Source: Peptoniphilus_A sp022767005 (GTDB lineage Bacteria > Bacillota > Clostridia > Tissierellales > Peptoniphilaceae). From it: DNA of 64,000 nucleotides. A program made the translations under genes and the position numbers. The notes beneath the pieces are model-generated. The model ran no database searches, was not told the DNA's origin, and saw only the letters and a program-made list of their open reading frames with translations. Numbering within the stretch: position 1 is the first letter of the stretch; each line of letters opens with the position of its first letter. The stretch lies in NCBI RefSeq assembly GCF_050315115.1, contig NZ_JBNPOJ010000008.1, forward strand, positions 1-64,000, given 5' to 3'. Below are positions 52,647 through 61,963 of the stretch, piece after piece.

Positions 52647-53505
52647 GAGAAACACCTCTCAAATATTTTATTAGTGACTCCTTGGCTTCCTCAACTGTTA
52701 TTGAATCTTCGTTAATGTCAAGTCCCTTTTTCTTCAATGCTCTCATAAGCGATGTAATCTGTGGAATTCCTAGTCCAACGGAAAGAAGTTTGTCTTCATT
52801 TCTAAAAATTTCTCTTGGGTTGGAATCTAAAAATACTTTTCCCTTATCCATTACAATAATTCTTTCTGCAATTTTTGCCACATCTTCCATAGAGTGAGAA
52901 ACTAGAATGACTGTAATTTTTCTTTTTTCGTGAATACTTTTTATTTCACTTAAAATTTCGTCTCGGCCTCTTGGGTCAAGTCCTGCAGTTGGTTCGTCAA
53001 GTATTAAAACCTTTGGTTCCATTGCAAGTACACCAGCTATTGCGACTCTTCTCTTGAGTCCACCTGAAAGTTCAAAGGGAGATTTGTCTTTATAAGTTTC
53101 ATATTGAAGACCCACAGAATCCATGGAAGATTTAACCCTTTTTAAAACTTCATCTTCATCTAAATCTAAATTTTTCGGTCCAAAGGCAATATCTTTCTCT
53201 ATGGTCTCTTCAAAAAGTTGATACTCTGGATATTGAAACACTAAACCTATTTTTTTTCTAAGTTCTGTTAAATTAGAGCTAGATTTATCAACTTTAGTTC
53301 CATCTACAATTATTTCTCCACTGCTTGGCTTCAAAAGACCATTTAAATGTTGAATAAAAGTTGATTTTCCAGATCCCGTGTGGCCAATTAGTCCAATAAA
53401 TTCATTTTCTTCGATGCTTAAATTTAAGTTATCTATTGCTATCTTCTCAAAGGGAAGACCTTCACTGTAAATATGTGTTAAGTTTTTAATTTCTATAAGT
53501 GACAT
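52639..53505 (-). CDS. ecfA2: ECF transporter ATP-binding protein EcfA2
   Basis: A 288-residue ABC ATPase with Walker A GHTGSGKSTFIQHL, signature LSGGLKRRVAIAGVLAM and Walker B VLILDEPTAGLDP. The LSGGLKRR variant is typical of EcfA2. It overlaps ecfA1 by 13 bases and ecfT by 8. Confidence 0.95.
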   Translation of the reverse strand: MSLIEIKNLTHIYSEGLPFEKIAIDNLNLSIEENEFIGLIGHTGSGKSTFIQHLNGLLKPSSGEIIVDGTKVDKSSSNLTELRKKIGLVFQYPEYQLFEETIEKDIAFGPKNLDLDEDEVLKRVKSSMDSVGLQYETYKDKSPFELSGGLKRRVAIAGVLAMEPKVLILDEPTAGLDPRGRDEILSEIKSIHEKRKITVILVSHSMEDVAKIAERIIVMDKGKVFLDSNPREIFRNEDKLLSVGLGIPQITSLMRALKKKGLDINEDSITVEEAKESLIKYLRGVSRV

Positions 53506-54320
53506 ATTTCCTTCACCATTTCTTCGATATTTAAAACTTCTGTGGAAATTTCAATACCTTCTTTTTTTAATTCATGTGCAAGTTCCGTTACTTGTGGAAC
53601 ATCTAATCCCAATTTTTTTATTTCTTCGACATGAGAAAAAACTTCTCTAGGATTTCCTCTAAGCACAATATTTCCATCTTCCATTACTATAACTCTATCG
53701 CTAATTGCAGCCTCTTCCATGTAGTGAGTTATTAGGATGATAGTTTTGTTTTCTTCCTTATTTAATTTCACAAGAGTATCAATTACTTCGCGCCTTCCAC
53801 TTGGATCAAGCATGGCAGTCGGTTCGTCAAGTATTATATACTTTGGGCTCATGGCAAGAATTCCAGCTATGGCAACTCTTTGTTTTTGCCCACCAGATAA
53901 AAGGTGAGGTGCATTTTTTTTGTAATCAATCATGCCGACATCAAGTAATGCCTTGTCCACCCTTCTTCTAATTTCTACTGGATCAACTCCAAGATTTTCA
54001 GGACCAAAAGCAACTTCATCTTCAACTATAGTCGCAACTAATTGATTGTCAGGATTTTGAAAAACCATGCCCGCATTTCTTCTAATATCCCAAATTTCTT
54101 CTTCATTTTTTGTATTCATTCCATCTACAATTACGTCGCCTTCGCCTGGAATTAAAAGTCCATTTATAAGCTTGGCAAGAGTTGACTTACCTGAACCATT
54201 ATGTCCAAGTAATGCTACAAACTCTCCTTCATTTATTTCTAAATCAATATTTTTTAAAATTTGTTTTGCATTTTCGTCTTCATAATCATATTTAAAAGAC
54301 AAGTTTTTTATGCTAATCAT
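53493..54320 (-). CDS. ecfA1: ECF transporter ATP-binding protein EcfA1
   Basis: A 275-residue ABC ATPase: Walker A GHNGSGKSTLAKLI, Q-loop VFQNPDNQL, signature LSGGQKQRVAIAGILAM, Walker B YIILDEPTAMLDP. It is the first gene of ecfA1-ecfA2-ecfT-truA and forms a heterodimer with EcfA2 to power uptake of vitamins bound by separate S-components. Confidence 0.95.
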   Translation of the reverse strand: MISIKNLSFKYDYEDENAKQILKNIDLEINEGEFVALLGHNGSGKSTLAKLINGLLIPGEGDVIVDGMNTKNEEEIWDIRRNAGMVFQNPDNQLVATIVEDEVAFGPENLGVDPVEIRRRVDKALLDVGMIDYKKNAPHLLSGGQKQRVAIAGILAMSPKYIILDEPTAMLDPSGRREVIDTLVKLNKEENKTIILITHYMEEAAISDRVIVMEDGNIVLRGNPREVFSHVEEIKKLGLDVPQVTELAHELKKEGIEISTEVLNIEEMVKEICHL

Positions 54321-54373
54321 TACATCACCTTTACATTAACCTATTATAAATTATAAGTTAACAAAAATCCACA

Positions 54374-54991
54374 TTATTTAACTGAAATATGTTGACTGTT
54401 CCCTATGTAAAATCTAAGTGGAAGATCTGCATCCTCTTCCGCATAATCTATGCCAATTCTTTTTGAAGTAACTATATTTTTAACTTCTTCGCCATCTTCT
54501 ATATAAAGATAGTCGGGAGATAGAATTTTTCCATTTAAATTTCTATCAATATTAAGAGCTAAAGAAAGTTTTCCTGGTCCATTGCTTATGTTTTTTCTTT
54601 GATAATTTGAAAGTTCTTTATAGCTTTTTCCAAATCTATTAATAGCAAATCCATCAAAATTTTCTAAGGGCTCAACTGCACGAATAAGCACTGCTTCTGG
54701 TTCTCCTTCATTCTTTGTAACAATATTTAAAAGATTGTACATTCCATAAATTAAGTATACATAGATATGGCCGCCATCCTTATATAAAATTTTATTTCTC
54801 TCAGTAATTTTCCCACCATAGCTATGACAAGCTTTGTCTTTAAGACCTAGATAAGCTTCCGTCTCCACAATTTTTGCATAGAAAAAATTACCAGAAATAT
54901 TTCTGATAATTTTCTTTCCTAATAAATTTTTTGCAACTTCAACTGTATCTCTTCTAAAAAAATCAGCTTCTAGTACTTTTCCATGCATCAT
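54374..54991 (-). CDS. DNA-3-methyladenine glycosylase (AAG/MPG family)
   Basis: A 205-residue base-excision glycosylase. LEADFFRRDTVEVAKNLLGK at the start, KIVETEAYLG with the catalytic Glu, and HIYVYLIYGMYNLLNIVT are family hallmarks. It removes alkylated purines such as 3-methyladenine and hypoxanthine. It overlaps the DUF1232 gene by 29 bases, an unusually long overlap. Confidence 0.93.
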   Translation of the reverse strand: MMHGKVLEADFFRRDTVEVAKNLLGKKIIRNISGNFFYAKIVETEAYLGLKDKACHSYGGKITERNKILYKDGGHIYVYLIYGMYNLLNIVTKNEGEPEAVLIRAVEPLENFDGFAINRFGKSYKELSNYQRKNISNGPGKLSLALNIDRNLNGKILSPDYLYIEDGEEVKNIVTSKRIGIDYAEEDADLPLRFYIGNSQHISVK

Positions 54992-55343
54992 ATTTTTCTA
55001 ATTCCTTATCAAGCTTCTTTAGGATAAAAGTTAAAACACTTAAATCATCAAAAAATCCAAAGAATAAAATAAAATCTGGAACAATGTCTGCTGGATTTAG
55101 TAAATATAAAAACCCTGCCACAATTAAAATAATATCTTTCTTTTTTACATCTCTATAATTTCCCTTAGAATAGTCAATTACTAAACCAAGAGCAAGTTTA
55201 AGTTCTCTGGAAATTTTTTTAAACAAGTCCAATTTATTTGTCTTTGACATGGACTCCTCGACAACTTTATTTAATCTATCTTTATTTTTTAATATTTTAT
55301 TGGCATAAGGCATTAGCTTCCTTAAAGTTCTATAATAATTCAA
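54963..55343 (-). CDS. DUF1232 (YkvA) family protein
   Basis: A 126-residue protein with the DUF1232 core DIILIVAGFLYLLNPADIVP then DFILFFGFFDDLSVL (about 70-105), a hydrophobic hairpin found in YkvA-like proteins of unknown function. The N-terminal half is basic and helical. It lies between pyrE and the glycosylase gene and overlaps the latter. Confidence 0.85.
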   Translation of the reverse strand: MNYYRTLRKLMPYANKILKNKDRLNKVVEESMSKTNKLDLFKKISRELKLALGLVIDYSKGNYRDVKKKDIILIVAGFLYLLNPADIVPDFILFFGFFDDLSVLTFILKKLDKELEKYDAWKSTRS

Positions 55344-55393
55344 CTATTCTTCCCCCTAAGTCAAAATACACTTTCCCTTTACCCAAAAATAAA

Positions 55394-56026
55394 TTAATCA
55401 TTCATCCACGATGAATCCTTTGGATTCTCTCTAAATAATTTTAACTTTTTAATTTCACTTTCCTTAATATAGTCCATTTCATGAGCAACTTCTATAAGTT
55501 CATCAAAATTTGTAAGAGAATCGTGATTAAAACCTGAATCTTTGAAATTTACAGCAGCATTTTTCATATTGTATGTGAAAATACTCACTATCCCAAGGAC
55601 ATCATAACCAACATCTTCTAGTGCCTTTGCGGCTTCAATAGATGAGCCTCCAGTTGAAAATAAATCTTCAATCACAACAACTTTTGCACCTTGAATTTTA
55701 GCACCTTCAATTTTATTTTGCTTGCCATGATCCTTATTTGAAGATCTTACAAATCCCATAGGTAAATCCATCTTATCAGCTATAATAGCAGCATGAGGAA
55801 TGCCCGCAGTTGCAGTTCCCATAATGTATTCTACATCAGGATATTTTTCTTTAATTAAATTTACAAGTCCATCTTCAACGACTTTTCTGTCCTTTGGATA
55901 AGAAAGTATAAGTCTATTGTCGCAATAAATAGGTGACTTTATGCCAGATGCCCAAGTATATGGCTTTTCTGGTGAAAGTGTTACAGCCTTTAATTTTAAT
56001 AAAATTTTTGCGATTTCTCTCATCAT
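55394..56026 (-). CDS. pyrE: orotate phosphoribosyltransferase
   Basis: A 210-residue enzyme that makes OMP from orotate and PRPP. The PRPP-binding loop is VVVIEDLFSTGGSSIEAAKAL (quoted in part; residues about 117-136), and MGTATAGIPHAAIIADKM and FVRSSNKDHGKQNKIEG are conserved. It overlaps pyrF by four bases. The other pyr genes are not in the window. Confidence 0.95.
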   Translation of the reverse strand: MMREIAKILLKLKAVTLSPEKPYTWASGIKSPIYCDNRLILSYPKDRKVVEDGLVNLIKEKYPDVEYIMGTATAGIPHAAIIADKMDLPMGFVRSSNKDHGKQNKIEGAKIQGAKVVVIEDLFSTGGSSIEAAKALEDVGYDVLGIVSIFTYNMKNAAVNFKDSGFNHDSLTNFDELIEVAHEMDYIKESEIKKLKLFRENPKDSSWMND

Positions 56027-56727
56027 TCTCCTCCTAAAAAGTCTCTTTTTATTTCTTTATATTCTTTTAATGGATCTTCAGCCTTTGTAATAGGTCTACC
56101 AACAACAATATAATCAGAGCCAAGTTCTCGTGCCTCACTTGGCGTTACAACTCTCTTTTGGTCGTCAGTTCCCTTTACCTTTCTAATTCCAGGAGTAACA
56201 GTAATAAAATTTGCTCCTAAATTTTCCTTTATCTTTGGAACTTCAAGTGCAGAACAAACTATTCCAGAAAGTTTAGATTCTTTTGCAAGTTTTGCATAAT
56301 CAAGAACAACATCGTCGAGAGATTTTTCTTTATCAATTTTAAGTTCATTGTGCATTACCTCTTCATCAGTAGAAGTCAGCATAGTAACACCAAGAGTAAT
56401 TAGCTCTGGCTTTTTGCTATTAACAACTTCACTTGCTTCGCTTAACATTTTTTTGCCACCAGCAATATGAAAATTTATCATATCAACATCAAGTAAAATA
56501 AGAGAATTTGTCGCACCCTTGCAAGTATTTGGAATGTCGTGTATTTTTAAATCCAAAAATATTTTATGTCCTAATTTCTTTATTTCTTTAATAATACTTG
56601 GACCTTCTTTATAAAAAAGTTCCATTCCAACTTTTACATAAACTTTTTCATCTTTAAAATTTTTCAAAAAATCAAGAGCCACTTCGCTACTTGGAAAATC
56701 AAGTGCAATAATTACATCCTTTGCCAT
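56023..56727 (-). CDS. pyrF: orotidine 5'-phosphate decarboxylase
   Basis: A 234-residue TIM-barrel enzyme converting OMP to UMP. The catalytic DLKIHDIPNTCKGA and the C-terminal TPGIRKVKGTDDQKR and DYIVVGRPITKAEDP are clear. The ATG at 56727 (MAKDVIIALDFPS) is preferred because TTGAGG lies before it; the track reading begins 15 codons earlier inside prfB. It works directly after PyrE and is translationally coupled to it. Confidence 0.95.
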   Translation of the reverse strand: MAKDVIIALDFPSSEVALDFLKNFKDEKVYVKVGMELFYKEGPSIIKEIKKLGHKIFLDLKIHDIPNTCKGATNSLILLDVDMINFHIAGGKKMLSEASEVVNSKKPELITLGVTMLTSTDEEVMHNELKIDKEKSLDDVVLDYAKLAKESKLSGIVCSALEVPKIKENLGANFITVTPGIRKVKGTDDQKRVVTPSEARELGSDYIVVGRPITKAEDPLKEYKEIKRDFLGGE

Positions 56728-56734
56728 TTTAACC

Positions 56735-57850
56735 TCAACTTTCTCCACTTGCCTTTTTTTGCAAATAGGCATTAATAAAAATATCTAAATCTCCATCCAT
56801 TACCCTTTCAACATCGCCAACATCTACATTGGTCCTGTGATCCTTTACCATTGTATAGGGTTGGAATACATAAGACCTAATTTGTGAGCCCCATGCAATT
56901 TGTGAATAATTGCCTTGAAGATCTTCAATTTTTTCCTTTTTTTCTTCCTCAGCAAGAGCAATAAGTTTTGCTTTTAGCATATTCATTGCCTTTTCCCTAT
57001 TTTGAATTTGGCTTCGTTCATTTTGGCATTGAACAACAATTCCAGTAGGAATATGTGTAATTCTAACAGCAGAATCAGTAGTATTAACGTGCTGTCCACC
57101 AGCTCCTGAAGATCTATATGTGTCTATCTTTAACTCTTCTTCCCTTATTTCAACTTCATTATCATCATCAAGTTCAGGAAAGACATCCACAGATGAAAAA
57201 GAAGTATGTCTTCTCTTATTAGAATCAAAAGGAGAAATTCTTACAAGTCTATGCACGCCCTTTTCACCCTTCAAATATCCATAGGCATTATCGCCAGAAA
57301 TTCTAAGAGTAACAGACTTAATTCCAGCTTCATCTTCCTTTAAAATGTCAAGAGTTTCGATTTTAAATCCCTTATTTTCAGCATATCTAGTGTACATTCT
57401 AAGAAGCATGCTTGCCCAATCTTGTGCCTCAGTACCACCGGCACCTGCATGAATAGAAAGAATAGCATTGTGAGAATCGTACTCTCCATTTAATAGAGTA
57501 TTAAGCTTAAACTCGGCAGTCTTCCTTTCAATCTCATCAACTGTATTTTGAAAATCTGCATAAGAAGAATAATCATCTTCAATTTCCATAAGGTCAATAA
57601 GATCCTGTGCATCGCCAATTAATTCCTTTAACTCATCATACTGATCTATCTTTTTTTGATATAAATTTGTTTCATTTATAATTTTTTGGGCACTTTCATT
57701 GTCGTCCCAAAAACCTGGCTCCATTTGTTTTTTATTAAGTTCTATAACTTTTTCTTTAAGAGAATCAATTTCAAGAGATTTTCCCAAAGATTTAGTAGTT
57801 TCTTTGGAATTTTCCAGACGCTCTTTATCTAAATAGATATTTTGCTCCAT
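56735..57850 (-). CDS. prfB: peptide chain release factor 2
   Basis: A 371-residue class I release factor for UGA and UAA. The codon-recognition motif SPF is in RISPFDSNKRRHTSF and the peptidyl-hydrolysis GGQ in SGAGGQHVNTTDSAVRITH. The frame is open from the ATG (GAAGGAGG upstream), so there is no programmed +1 frameshift of the E. coli kind. It is upstream of pyrF with 7 bases between. Confidence 0.96.
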   Translation of the reverse strand: MEQNIYLDKERLENSKETTKSLGKSLEIDSLKEKVIELNKKQMEPGFWDDNESAQKIINETNLYQKKIDQYDELKELIGDAQDLIDLMEIEDDYSSYADFQNTVDEIERKTAEFKLNTLLNGEYDSHNAILSIHAGAGGTEAQDWASMLLRMYTRYAENKGFKIETLDILKEDEAGIKSVTLRISGDNAYGYLKGEKGVHRLVRISPFDSNKRRHTSFSSVDVFPELDDDNEVEIREEELKIDTYRSSGAGGQHVNTTDSAVRITHIPTGIVVQCQNERSQIQNREKAMNMLKAKLIALAEEEKKEKIEDLQGNYSQIAWGSQIRSYVFQPYTMVKDHRTNVDVGDVERVMDGDLDIFINAYLQKKASGES

Positions 57851-57953
57851 AAAAATCCTCCTTCATTTTGCTTATTTTAGTATAACACAGATGTCTAAAT
57901 CTCACTAACATTTTTCTATTAAGCAAGAATATTATTTTTTATTTTAATGTAAT

Positions 57954-58336
57954 TTATAAAAATTTGTATAATTTTGGTGTAAAAGTTGGTGTAAAAATTT
58001 TAGAAAAACATAGAAAAAGGCAGTAAAACATAAAAAAATAGAGTAATTTTAAAAAAAGTATATAAAAAAATACCTGTGCAAAACAGCTATTTTAACCCAT
58101 TTTAGAAAATAACTGTAAAGCACAGCTGTAAAATATGTTAATATTTGGTTGCACAAATTATCTTCATTTTTATAATCTAATCTCTGATTAATTTTCTTAT
58201 CAATATTAGAAAATAACGATTGATAATTTTTCAATGTGTGTTTACTAACATTTTCTAATTCTTTAACTTTTAGAAACATTTCTTGATTCTTATCTAACAT
58301 AAAACCATTGCTATTAATTTTCATACTACCATACAC
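57954..58336 (-). pseudogene. tyrosine recombinase (integrase) relic with internal deletion
   Basis: The N-terminal 60 codons (NQEMFLKVKELENVSKHTLKNY) read as the SAM-like DNA-binding domain of a phage or ICE integrase; the frame then drifts into unrelated hydrophobic residues. Further downstream, in another frame, SKIFTPTFTPKLYKFL followed by a stop at 57954 resembles the C-terminal tails (FTPxFTP) of such integrases. The central catalytic domain with its Arg, His and Tyr is missing. So an integrase gene of about 380 codons has shrunk to its two ends. It lies beside tRNA-Leu, a common integration target. The start could be ATG 58336 or 58324. Confidence 0.6.
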
Positions 58337-58378
58337 TCCTATTTATAAATATTAATAATTATGGTGCTATTAGAAATT

Positions 58379-58440
58379 AAAAAACACCATTAACAACAAC
58401 GGAAATGTGTAAATAATTACATTGTGATAACGGTGTTTTC
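58379..58440 (-). terminator. terminator of the tRNA-Arg-tRNA-Leu unit
   Basis: On the minus strand AAAACACCGTTA and TAATGGTGTTTT pair over 12 positions (one G-U) across a loop of about 35 bases that itself can fold; TTTTTT follows. It lies 60 bases past the 3' end of tRNA-Leu. Confidence 0.7.
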
Positions 58441-58501
58441 CTATGAAAATTTTATAATGAAAAATGCGCTCATAGATTGGCGTTGATGCATATAAATTCT
58501 T

Positions 58502-58588
58502 TGGTGCAGAAAGAGGGACTTGAACCCTCACGCGATTTCTCGCACATGCCCCTCAAACATGCCTGTCTGCCTATTCCAGCACTCCTGC
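58502..58588 (-). tRNA. tRNA-Leu (anticodon GAG)
   Basis: An 87-base gene including an encoded CCA end. The acceptor stem is GCAGGAG with TTTCTGC, the anticodon stem CATGT/GCATG encloses loop TTGAGGG with anticodon GAG, and a long variable arm (TGTGCGAGAAATCGCG region) and T-arm GAGGGTTCAAGTCCCTC are present. It reads leucine CUC/CUU codons. Co-transcribed with tRNA-Arg. Confidence 0.95.
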
Positions 58589-58628
58589 AAAAGAAAAAAG
58601 CTTGTAACATAAAATTACAAGTTTTTGA

Positions 58629-58705
58629 TGGCGTATCCTAGAGGATTCGAACCCCCGACCTTCTGGTCCGTAGCCAGACGCTCTATCCAGCTGAGCTAAG
58701 GATAC
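58629..58705 (-). tRNA. tRNA-Arg (anticodon ACG)
   Basis: A 77-base gene with encoded CCA. Acceptor GTATCCT/AGGATAC, D-arm TAGCTCAGCTGGATAGAGC, anticodon stem TCTGG/CCAGA with loop CTACGGA giving anticodon ACG (read as ICG after deamination), T-arm GGGGGTTCGAATCCTCT. It is 40 bases upstream of tRNA-Leu. Confidence 0.97.
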
Positions 58706-58789
58706 ATAATGCAAAGTTTAACGTTTTTGAACTTTTCTTTTAACTTATCTCAATAAACGTATAGTACGCTATCATTAGGTACATTGGAT

Positions 58790-58818
58790 ATTATATGGCT
58801 TTTATTCATCCTTGTCAA
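58790..58818 (-). promoter_or_regulatory. consensus sigma-A promoter for the tRNA genes
   Basis: On the minus strand TTGACA (58813-58818), a 17-base spacer and TATAAT (58790-58795) are a perfect consensus promoter. The transcript would begin near 58783, giving a leader of about 78 bases before tRNA-Arg. Confidence 0.85.
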
Positions 58819-59210
58819 TAGTTTGCTTTGTTTTTAAATCATTTTTGTAAAATAATATAAATATATTATTTTCAAGTCTTGCAGTATTTTTGTGATAAGA
58901 TTCTTTTCGCCTATTGACTTATTATGTTTTTGCGAATTTCCTTTTTTCAAAAAATATTTTTCTCATACCTTTTATTAGTATAAATATGTTTATAACAATA
59001 ATGTTTTGTTTTAAATTCTCTGACTCTATAATTTAACAAAAATCTTGCTATTATATAGTCGTATTTTTATGCCTTATAGTATTATAATATACATCAAAAA
59101 GCAATCTCAAATAAGTTTTTTCTATTAAATTAAAATAATTTAATAGTTTTAATTATTAGTTTTTTGATATTATCAGTTCCATTATGAATAATTTTACACA
59201 TTCCTTTATA

Positions 59211-59250
59211 AAAAAACTAACTCTAGCAATTGTTTTAGAGTTAGTTTTTT
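59211..59250 (-). terminator. terminator of the C-S lyase operon
   Basis: A perfect 15-bp inverted repeat (AAAAAACTAACTCTA and TAGAGTTAGTTTTTT) around a 10-base loop. It can act on both strands and lies 44 bases past the end of the MalY/PatB gene. Confidence 0.93.
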
Positions 59251-59293
59251 ATCAATAGAATGCATTTATAATAAGCTTTTTCCTGAATTAATG

Positions 59294-60481
59294 CTATTTC
59301 TTTAGTCTATTTAAAGCTTTATCTAATCTTTCTAAAGCCTCTTCTAGCACTTCTTTTGGAACTGCTAGATTAAATCTTTCATATCCTTCTCCATTCTTTC
59401 CAAATATATATCCTTCATCTAGAAATAATTCTGCTTCTTCTATCATAAATTTTTCCAATTTCTCTTTATCAAATCCTAAAGACCTGAAATCTACCCACTG
59501 TAAATATGTCCCTTCTATTAAAGGTGCCTTTATATTGTTAAATCTTTTTTCAAAAAAGCTATTTACCAATCTTTGATTTCCATCAATAACATCAATACAC
59601 TCATCAAGCCATTGTTCACATTTATCATATGCAATTTGACAAGCTTTATATCCTACAGCTGTCGTAGGAATAGCAGATATACTTTCAAGTGCATTTATAA
59701 ATCTCTCTCTAAGCTCTTTATTTTTAATAATTATATTACTCATTCCCATACCTGCAATATTGAAAGACTTTGAAGGTGCTGTAAATGTTATTGTTCTTTC
59801 TGCTATTTCTTCATCTATTGTTTGAAAAACAGTATGTTCATAACCTGGCATTATCAAATCAAAGTGTATCTCATCAGATAATAATAACACATCATTCTTC
59901 TTAATAATGTCTGCAAGTTTTTCAAGCTCCTCTTTTTTCCATACTCTACCAACAGGGTTATGAGGAGAGCAAAATAATAAAATTTTATTTTTGCTGTTTT
60001 TTGATAACTCATCAAAAAGTTCATAATTTATTGTATAATATCCATCTTTTTCAGCTAAAGGACAATCCACAATCTCTCTATTTTGCAATTTAATAGCATT
60101 ATAAAATGGATAATATACTGGACTCATAATTATGACTCCGTCTCCTTCTTTTGTAAATTCACGAATTGCATTGAAAAATGCAGGTACTACACCAGAAGTA
60201 TTTACTATCCAATCTTTTTCAATTTTAAAATTATGACGTCTTTGCATCCAATTTACAACAGATTGTTTAAATTCATCAGTAGGTCCTGTATAGCCCAATA
60301 CCGTATTTTCTATATGTTCTTTTAAACCTGAAATTAATTCTTCAGGATGTTTAAATTCCATATCGGCTACTGACAAAGGTACAACACTTTCACTTACATC
60401 TCTTTTTTTCTCATACATATCTTTCCATTTTAAAGAACCTTGTCCTTTTCTATTTACTCTAGTCTTAAAATCGTATTTCAT
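59294..60481 (-). CDS. MalY/PatB family PLP-dependent C-S lyase
   Basis: A 395-residue class I/II aminotransferase-fold protein. The PLP Lys is in TFTAPSKSFNIAGM (about 230), with FCSPHNPVGRVW and DEIHFDLIMPG typical of the MalY/PatB group. Members cleave the beta C-S bond of cystathionine, cysteine or cysteine S-conjugates to give pyruvate, ammonia and a thiol; true aminotransferases are a less likely reading. It is the last gene of the operon with the M20 deacylase and the YfcC permease, so its substrate may be a cysteine S-conjugate released by the deacylase. Confidence 0.9.
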   Translation of the reverse strand: MKYDFKTRVNRKGQGSLKWKDMYEKKRDVSESVVPLSVADMEFKHPEELISGLKEHIENTVLGYTGPTDEFKQSVVNWMQRRHNFKIEKDWIVNTSGVVPAFFNAIREFTKEGDGVIIMSPVYYPFYNAIKLQNREIVDCPLAEKDGYYTINYELFDELSKNSKNKILLFCSPHNPVGRVWKKEELEKLADIIKKNDVLLLSDEIHFDLIMPGYEHTVFQTIDEEIAERTITFTAPSKSFNIAGMGMSNIIIKNKELRERFINALESISAIPTTAVGYKACQIAYDKCEQWLDECIDVIDGNQRLVNSFFEKRFNNIKAPLIEGTYLQWVDFRSLGFDKEKLEKFMIEEAELFLDEGYIFGKNGEGYERFNLAVPKEVLEEALERLDKALNRLKK

Positions 60482-60550
60482 AATTCCTCCTATTTTTATT
60501 TTTTATTTTATTCTAAATATTCGATTATTAATTTTACATATATTTTCTTT

Positions 60551-61945
60551 CTATATTCCTGTCCATCCAATTGTATTTAATATATATATTACTATAAATG
60601 ACATAAAAACAAATAATAACATAGGTTTAATAACCCATTTTATCCATCTATCATATGGTACTTTCGCTATCGTTAAAGCACCCATAGTCCATCCTAGTGC
60701 TGGCGATATCATATTTGTAAAGCTGTCTCCCATTAAAAAAGCTTGACATGCAATTTGAGGATGTATACCTAGTGCATTTGTAAGAGGCTCTATTATTGGT
60801 ATTAAAGCTGCTGCTTTAGCTGTTACACTTGGTACAAATGGATTTATCAATGTGATAACTGCCGTTATTCCAATAGCAGATATTGACCTGTTTAAATTCA
60901 TAAGAGGTCTTGTTATAGAAAATATTATAGTATCCAATATATTTCCCTGTACCATAACCGTCTGCATTGTTGTAGCAAGACCTATGATAAATACAACAAA
61001 TGCCATATTCGCAAGTCCTCTTACAAAGGAATTTGCAACTTCATCTGCATTCATACCTCCAACTAACCCTATAAAAATAGCACCTATTAAAAAGAATCCT
61101 ACAATAAATTCCATAGGCTTTTCTTTAAATATTAAAAAGTATGCCACTAATATTACATATTGAAGAATCATCAGAATTAAAACTATTACAGATCTTTTTG
61201 GCATATCCATATTACTTTTATCTACATCATCTACAATTAACTCACTTTTCCAATCTTCATTATGCATTAATGAATTGTTTGAATCTTTTTGAACTCTTTT
61301 AATATATCTAAAAGTATATAAAAGTCCAACTATTCCAAATATGTTTAACAATAACATCCTCATTCCAAAACCAGAAAGAGGTGGAAGATTTAACATAGTT
61401 TGGGGGATAATAACTCTTAAAGTAGGTCCTAAACCAAATCCAATCATTGATGGAAAAAATGAGACACCTAATGCTGATAAAGGATCTATTTTTAACCTTT
61501 TAGCAAACAAAACACCTATTGGCACAACAGCAATCAGTGCATCTGTACTTGCAAATGCTGCAATATATAATATTAAAAAGTATAATATAGGGACTAATAC
61601 TTTTGTACTAGATTTTTTTAATTTTATTGTTGCATATTCTAAAACTTCATCAACTGCACCTGTATCCATAACTACATTCATATTTGCTGCACTAACCATA
61701 ACTACCCAAACAGTAGTCCCTGCAGCTACAAGTCCTCCAAGTAACATAAAAAACAAATCAACCAAGCTAACGGGAGTTTGGCTTGATAGATAATTAAATA
61801 CGCTTGCGTCAACTTTACCACTAGCATCCCTTCCGAAATTTCCTGCTGGTATAACATATGTAAGTAAAGACATCATTACTAACAAACCAAGCATTATATA
61901 AAGAAGATGAGGCATTTTAAAATTTCTTTTCTTTTTTTTATCCAT
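60551..61945 (-). CDS. YfcC family basic/short-peptide-type permease
   Basis: A 464-residue membrane protein with about 12 hydrophobic segments. The N-terminal KMPHLLYIMLGLLVMMSLLTYVIPAG (in part) and the later NPFVPSVTAKAAALIPI and QACQAFLMGDSFTNMISP are typical of the YfcC/DcuC-like ion-transporter superfamily, related to ArcD and AbgT permeases. Substrates are often amino acids or acylated amino acids. It is encoded between the M20 hydrolase and the C-S lyase and probably brings their substrate into the cell. Confidence 0.88.
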   Translation of the reverse strand: MDKKKKRNFKMPHLLYIMLGLLVMMSLLTYVIPAGNFGRDASGKVDASVFNYLSSQTPVSLVDLFFMLLGGLVAAGTTVWVVMVSAANMNVVMDTGAVDEVLEYATIKLKKSSTKVLVPILYFLILYIAAFASTDALIAVVPIGVLFAKRLKIDPLSALGVSFFPSMIGFGLGPTLRVIIPQTMLNLPPLSGFGMRMLLLNIFGIVGLLYTFRYIKRVQKDSNNSLMHNEDWKSELIVDDVDKSNMDMPKRSVIVLILMILQYVILVAYFLIFKEKPMEFIVGFFLIGAIFIGLVGGMNADEVANSFVRGLANMAFVVFIIGLATTMQTVMVQGNILDTIIFSITRPLMNLNRSISAIGITAVITLINPFVPSVTAKAAALIPIIEPLTNALGIHPQIACQAFLMGDSFTNMISPALGWTMGALTIAKVPYDRWIKWVIKPMLLFVFMSFIVIYILNTIGWTGI

Positions 61946-61963
61946 ATTAATTCTCCATTAAAA

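Larger units (their letters stand above)
58706..59293. other. 588-bp intergenic region
   Basis: AT-rich. It contains the tRNA promoter (58790-58818) and the terminator of the aminotransferase gene (59211-59250). The rest, about 58820-59210, shows no supportable gene or RNA. Confidence 0.6.

Noticed and set aside
57850..58505. att-site duplication of the tRNA-Leu 3' end flanking the integrase relic
   Set aside because: I looked for a repeat of the tRNA-Leu 3' end in this interval and found none; the other att half may have been lost.
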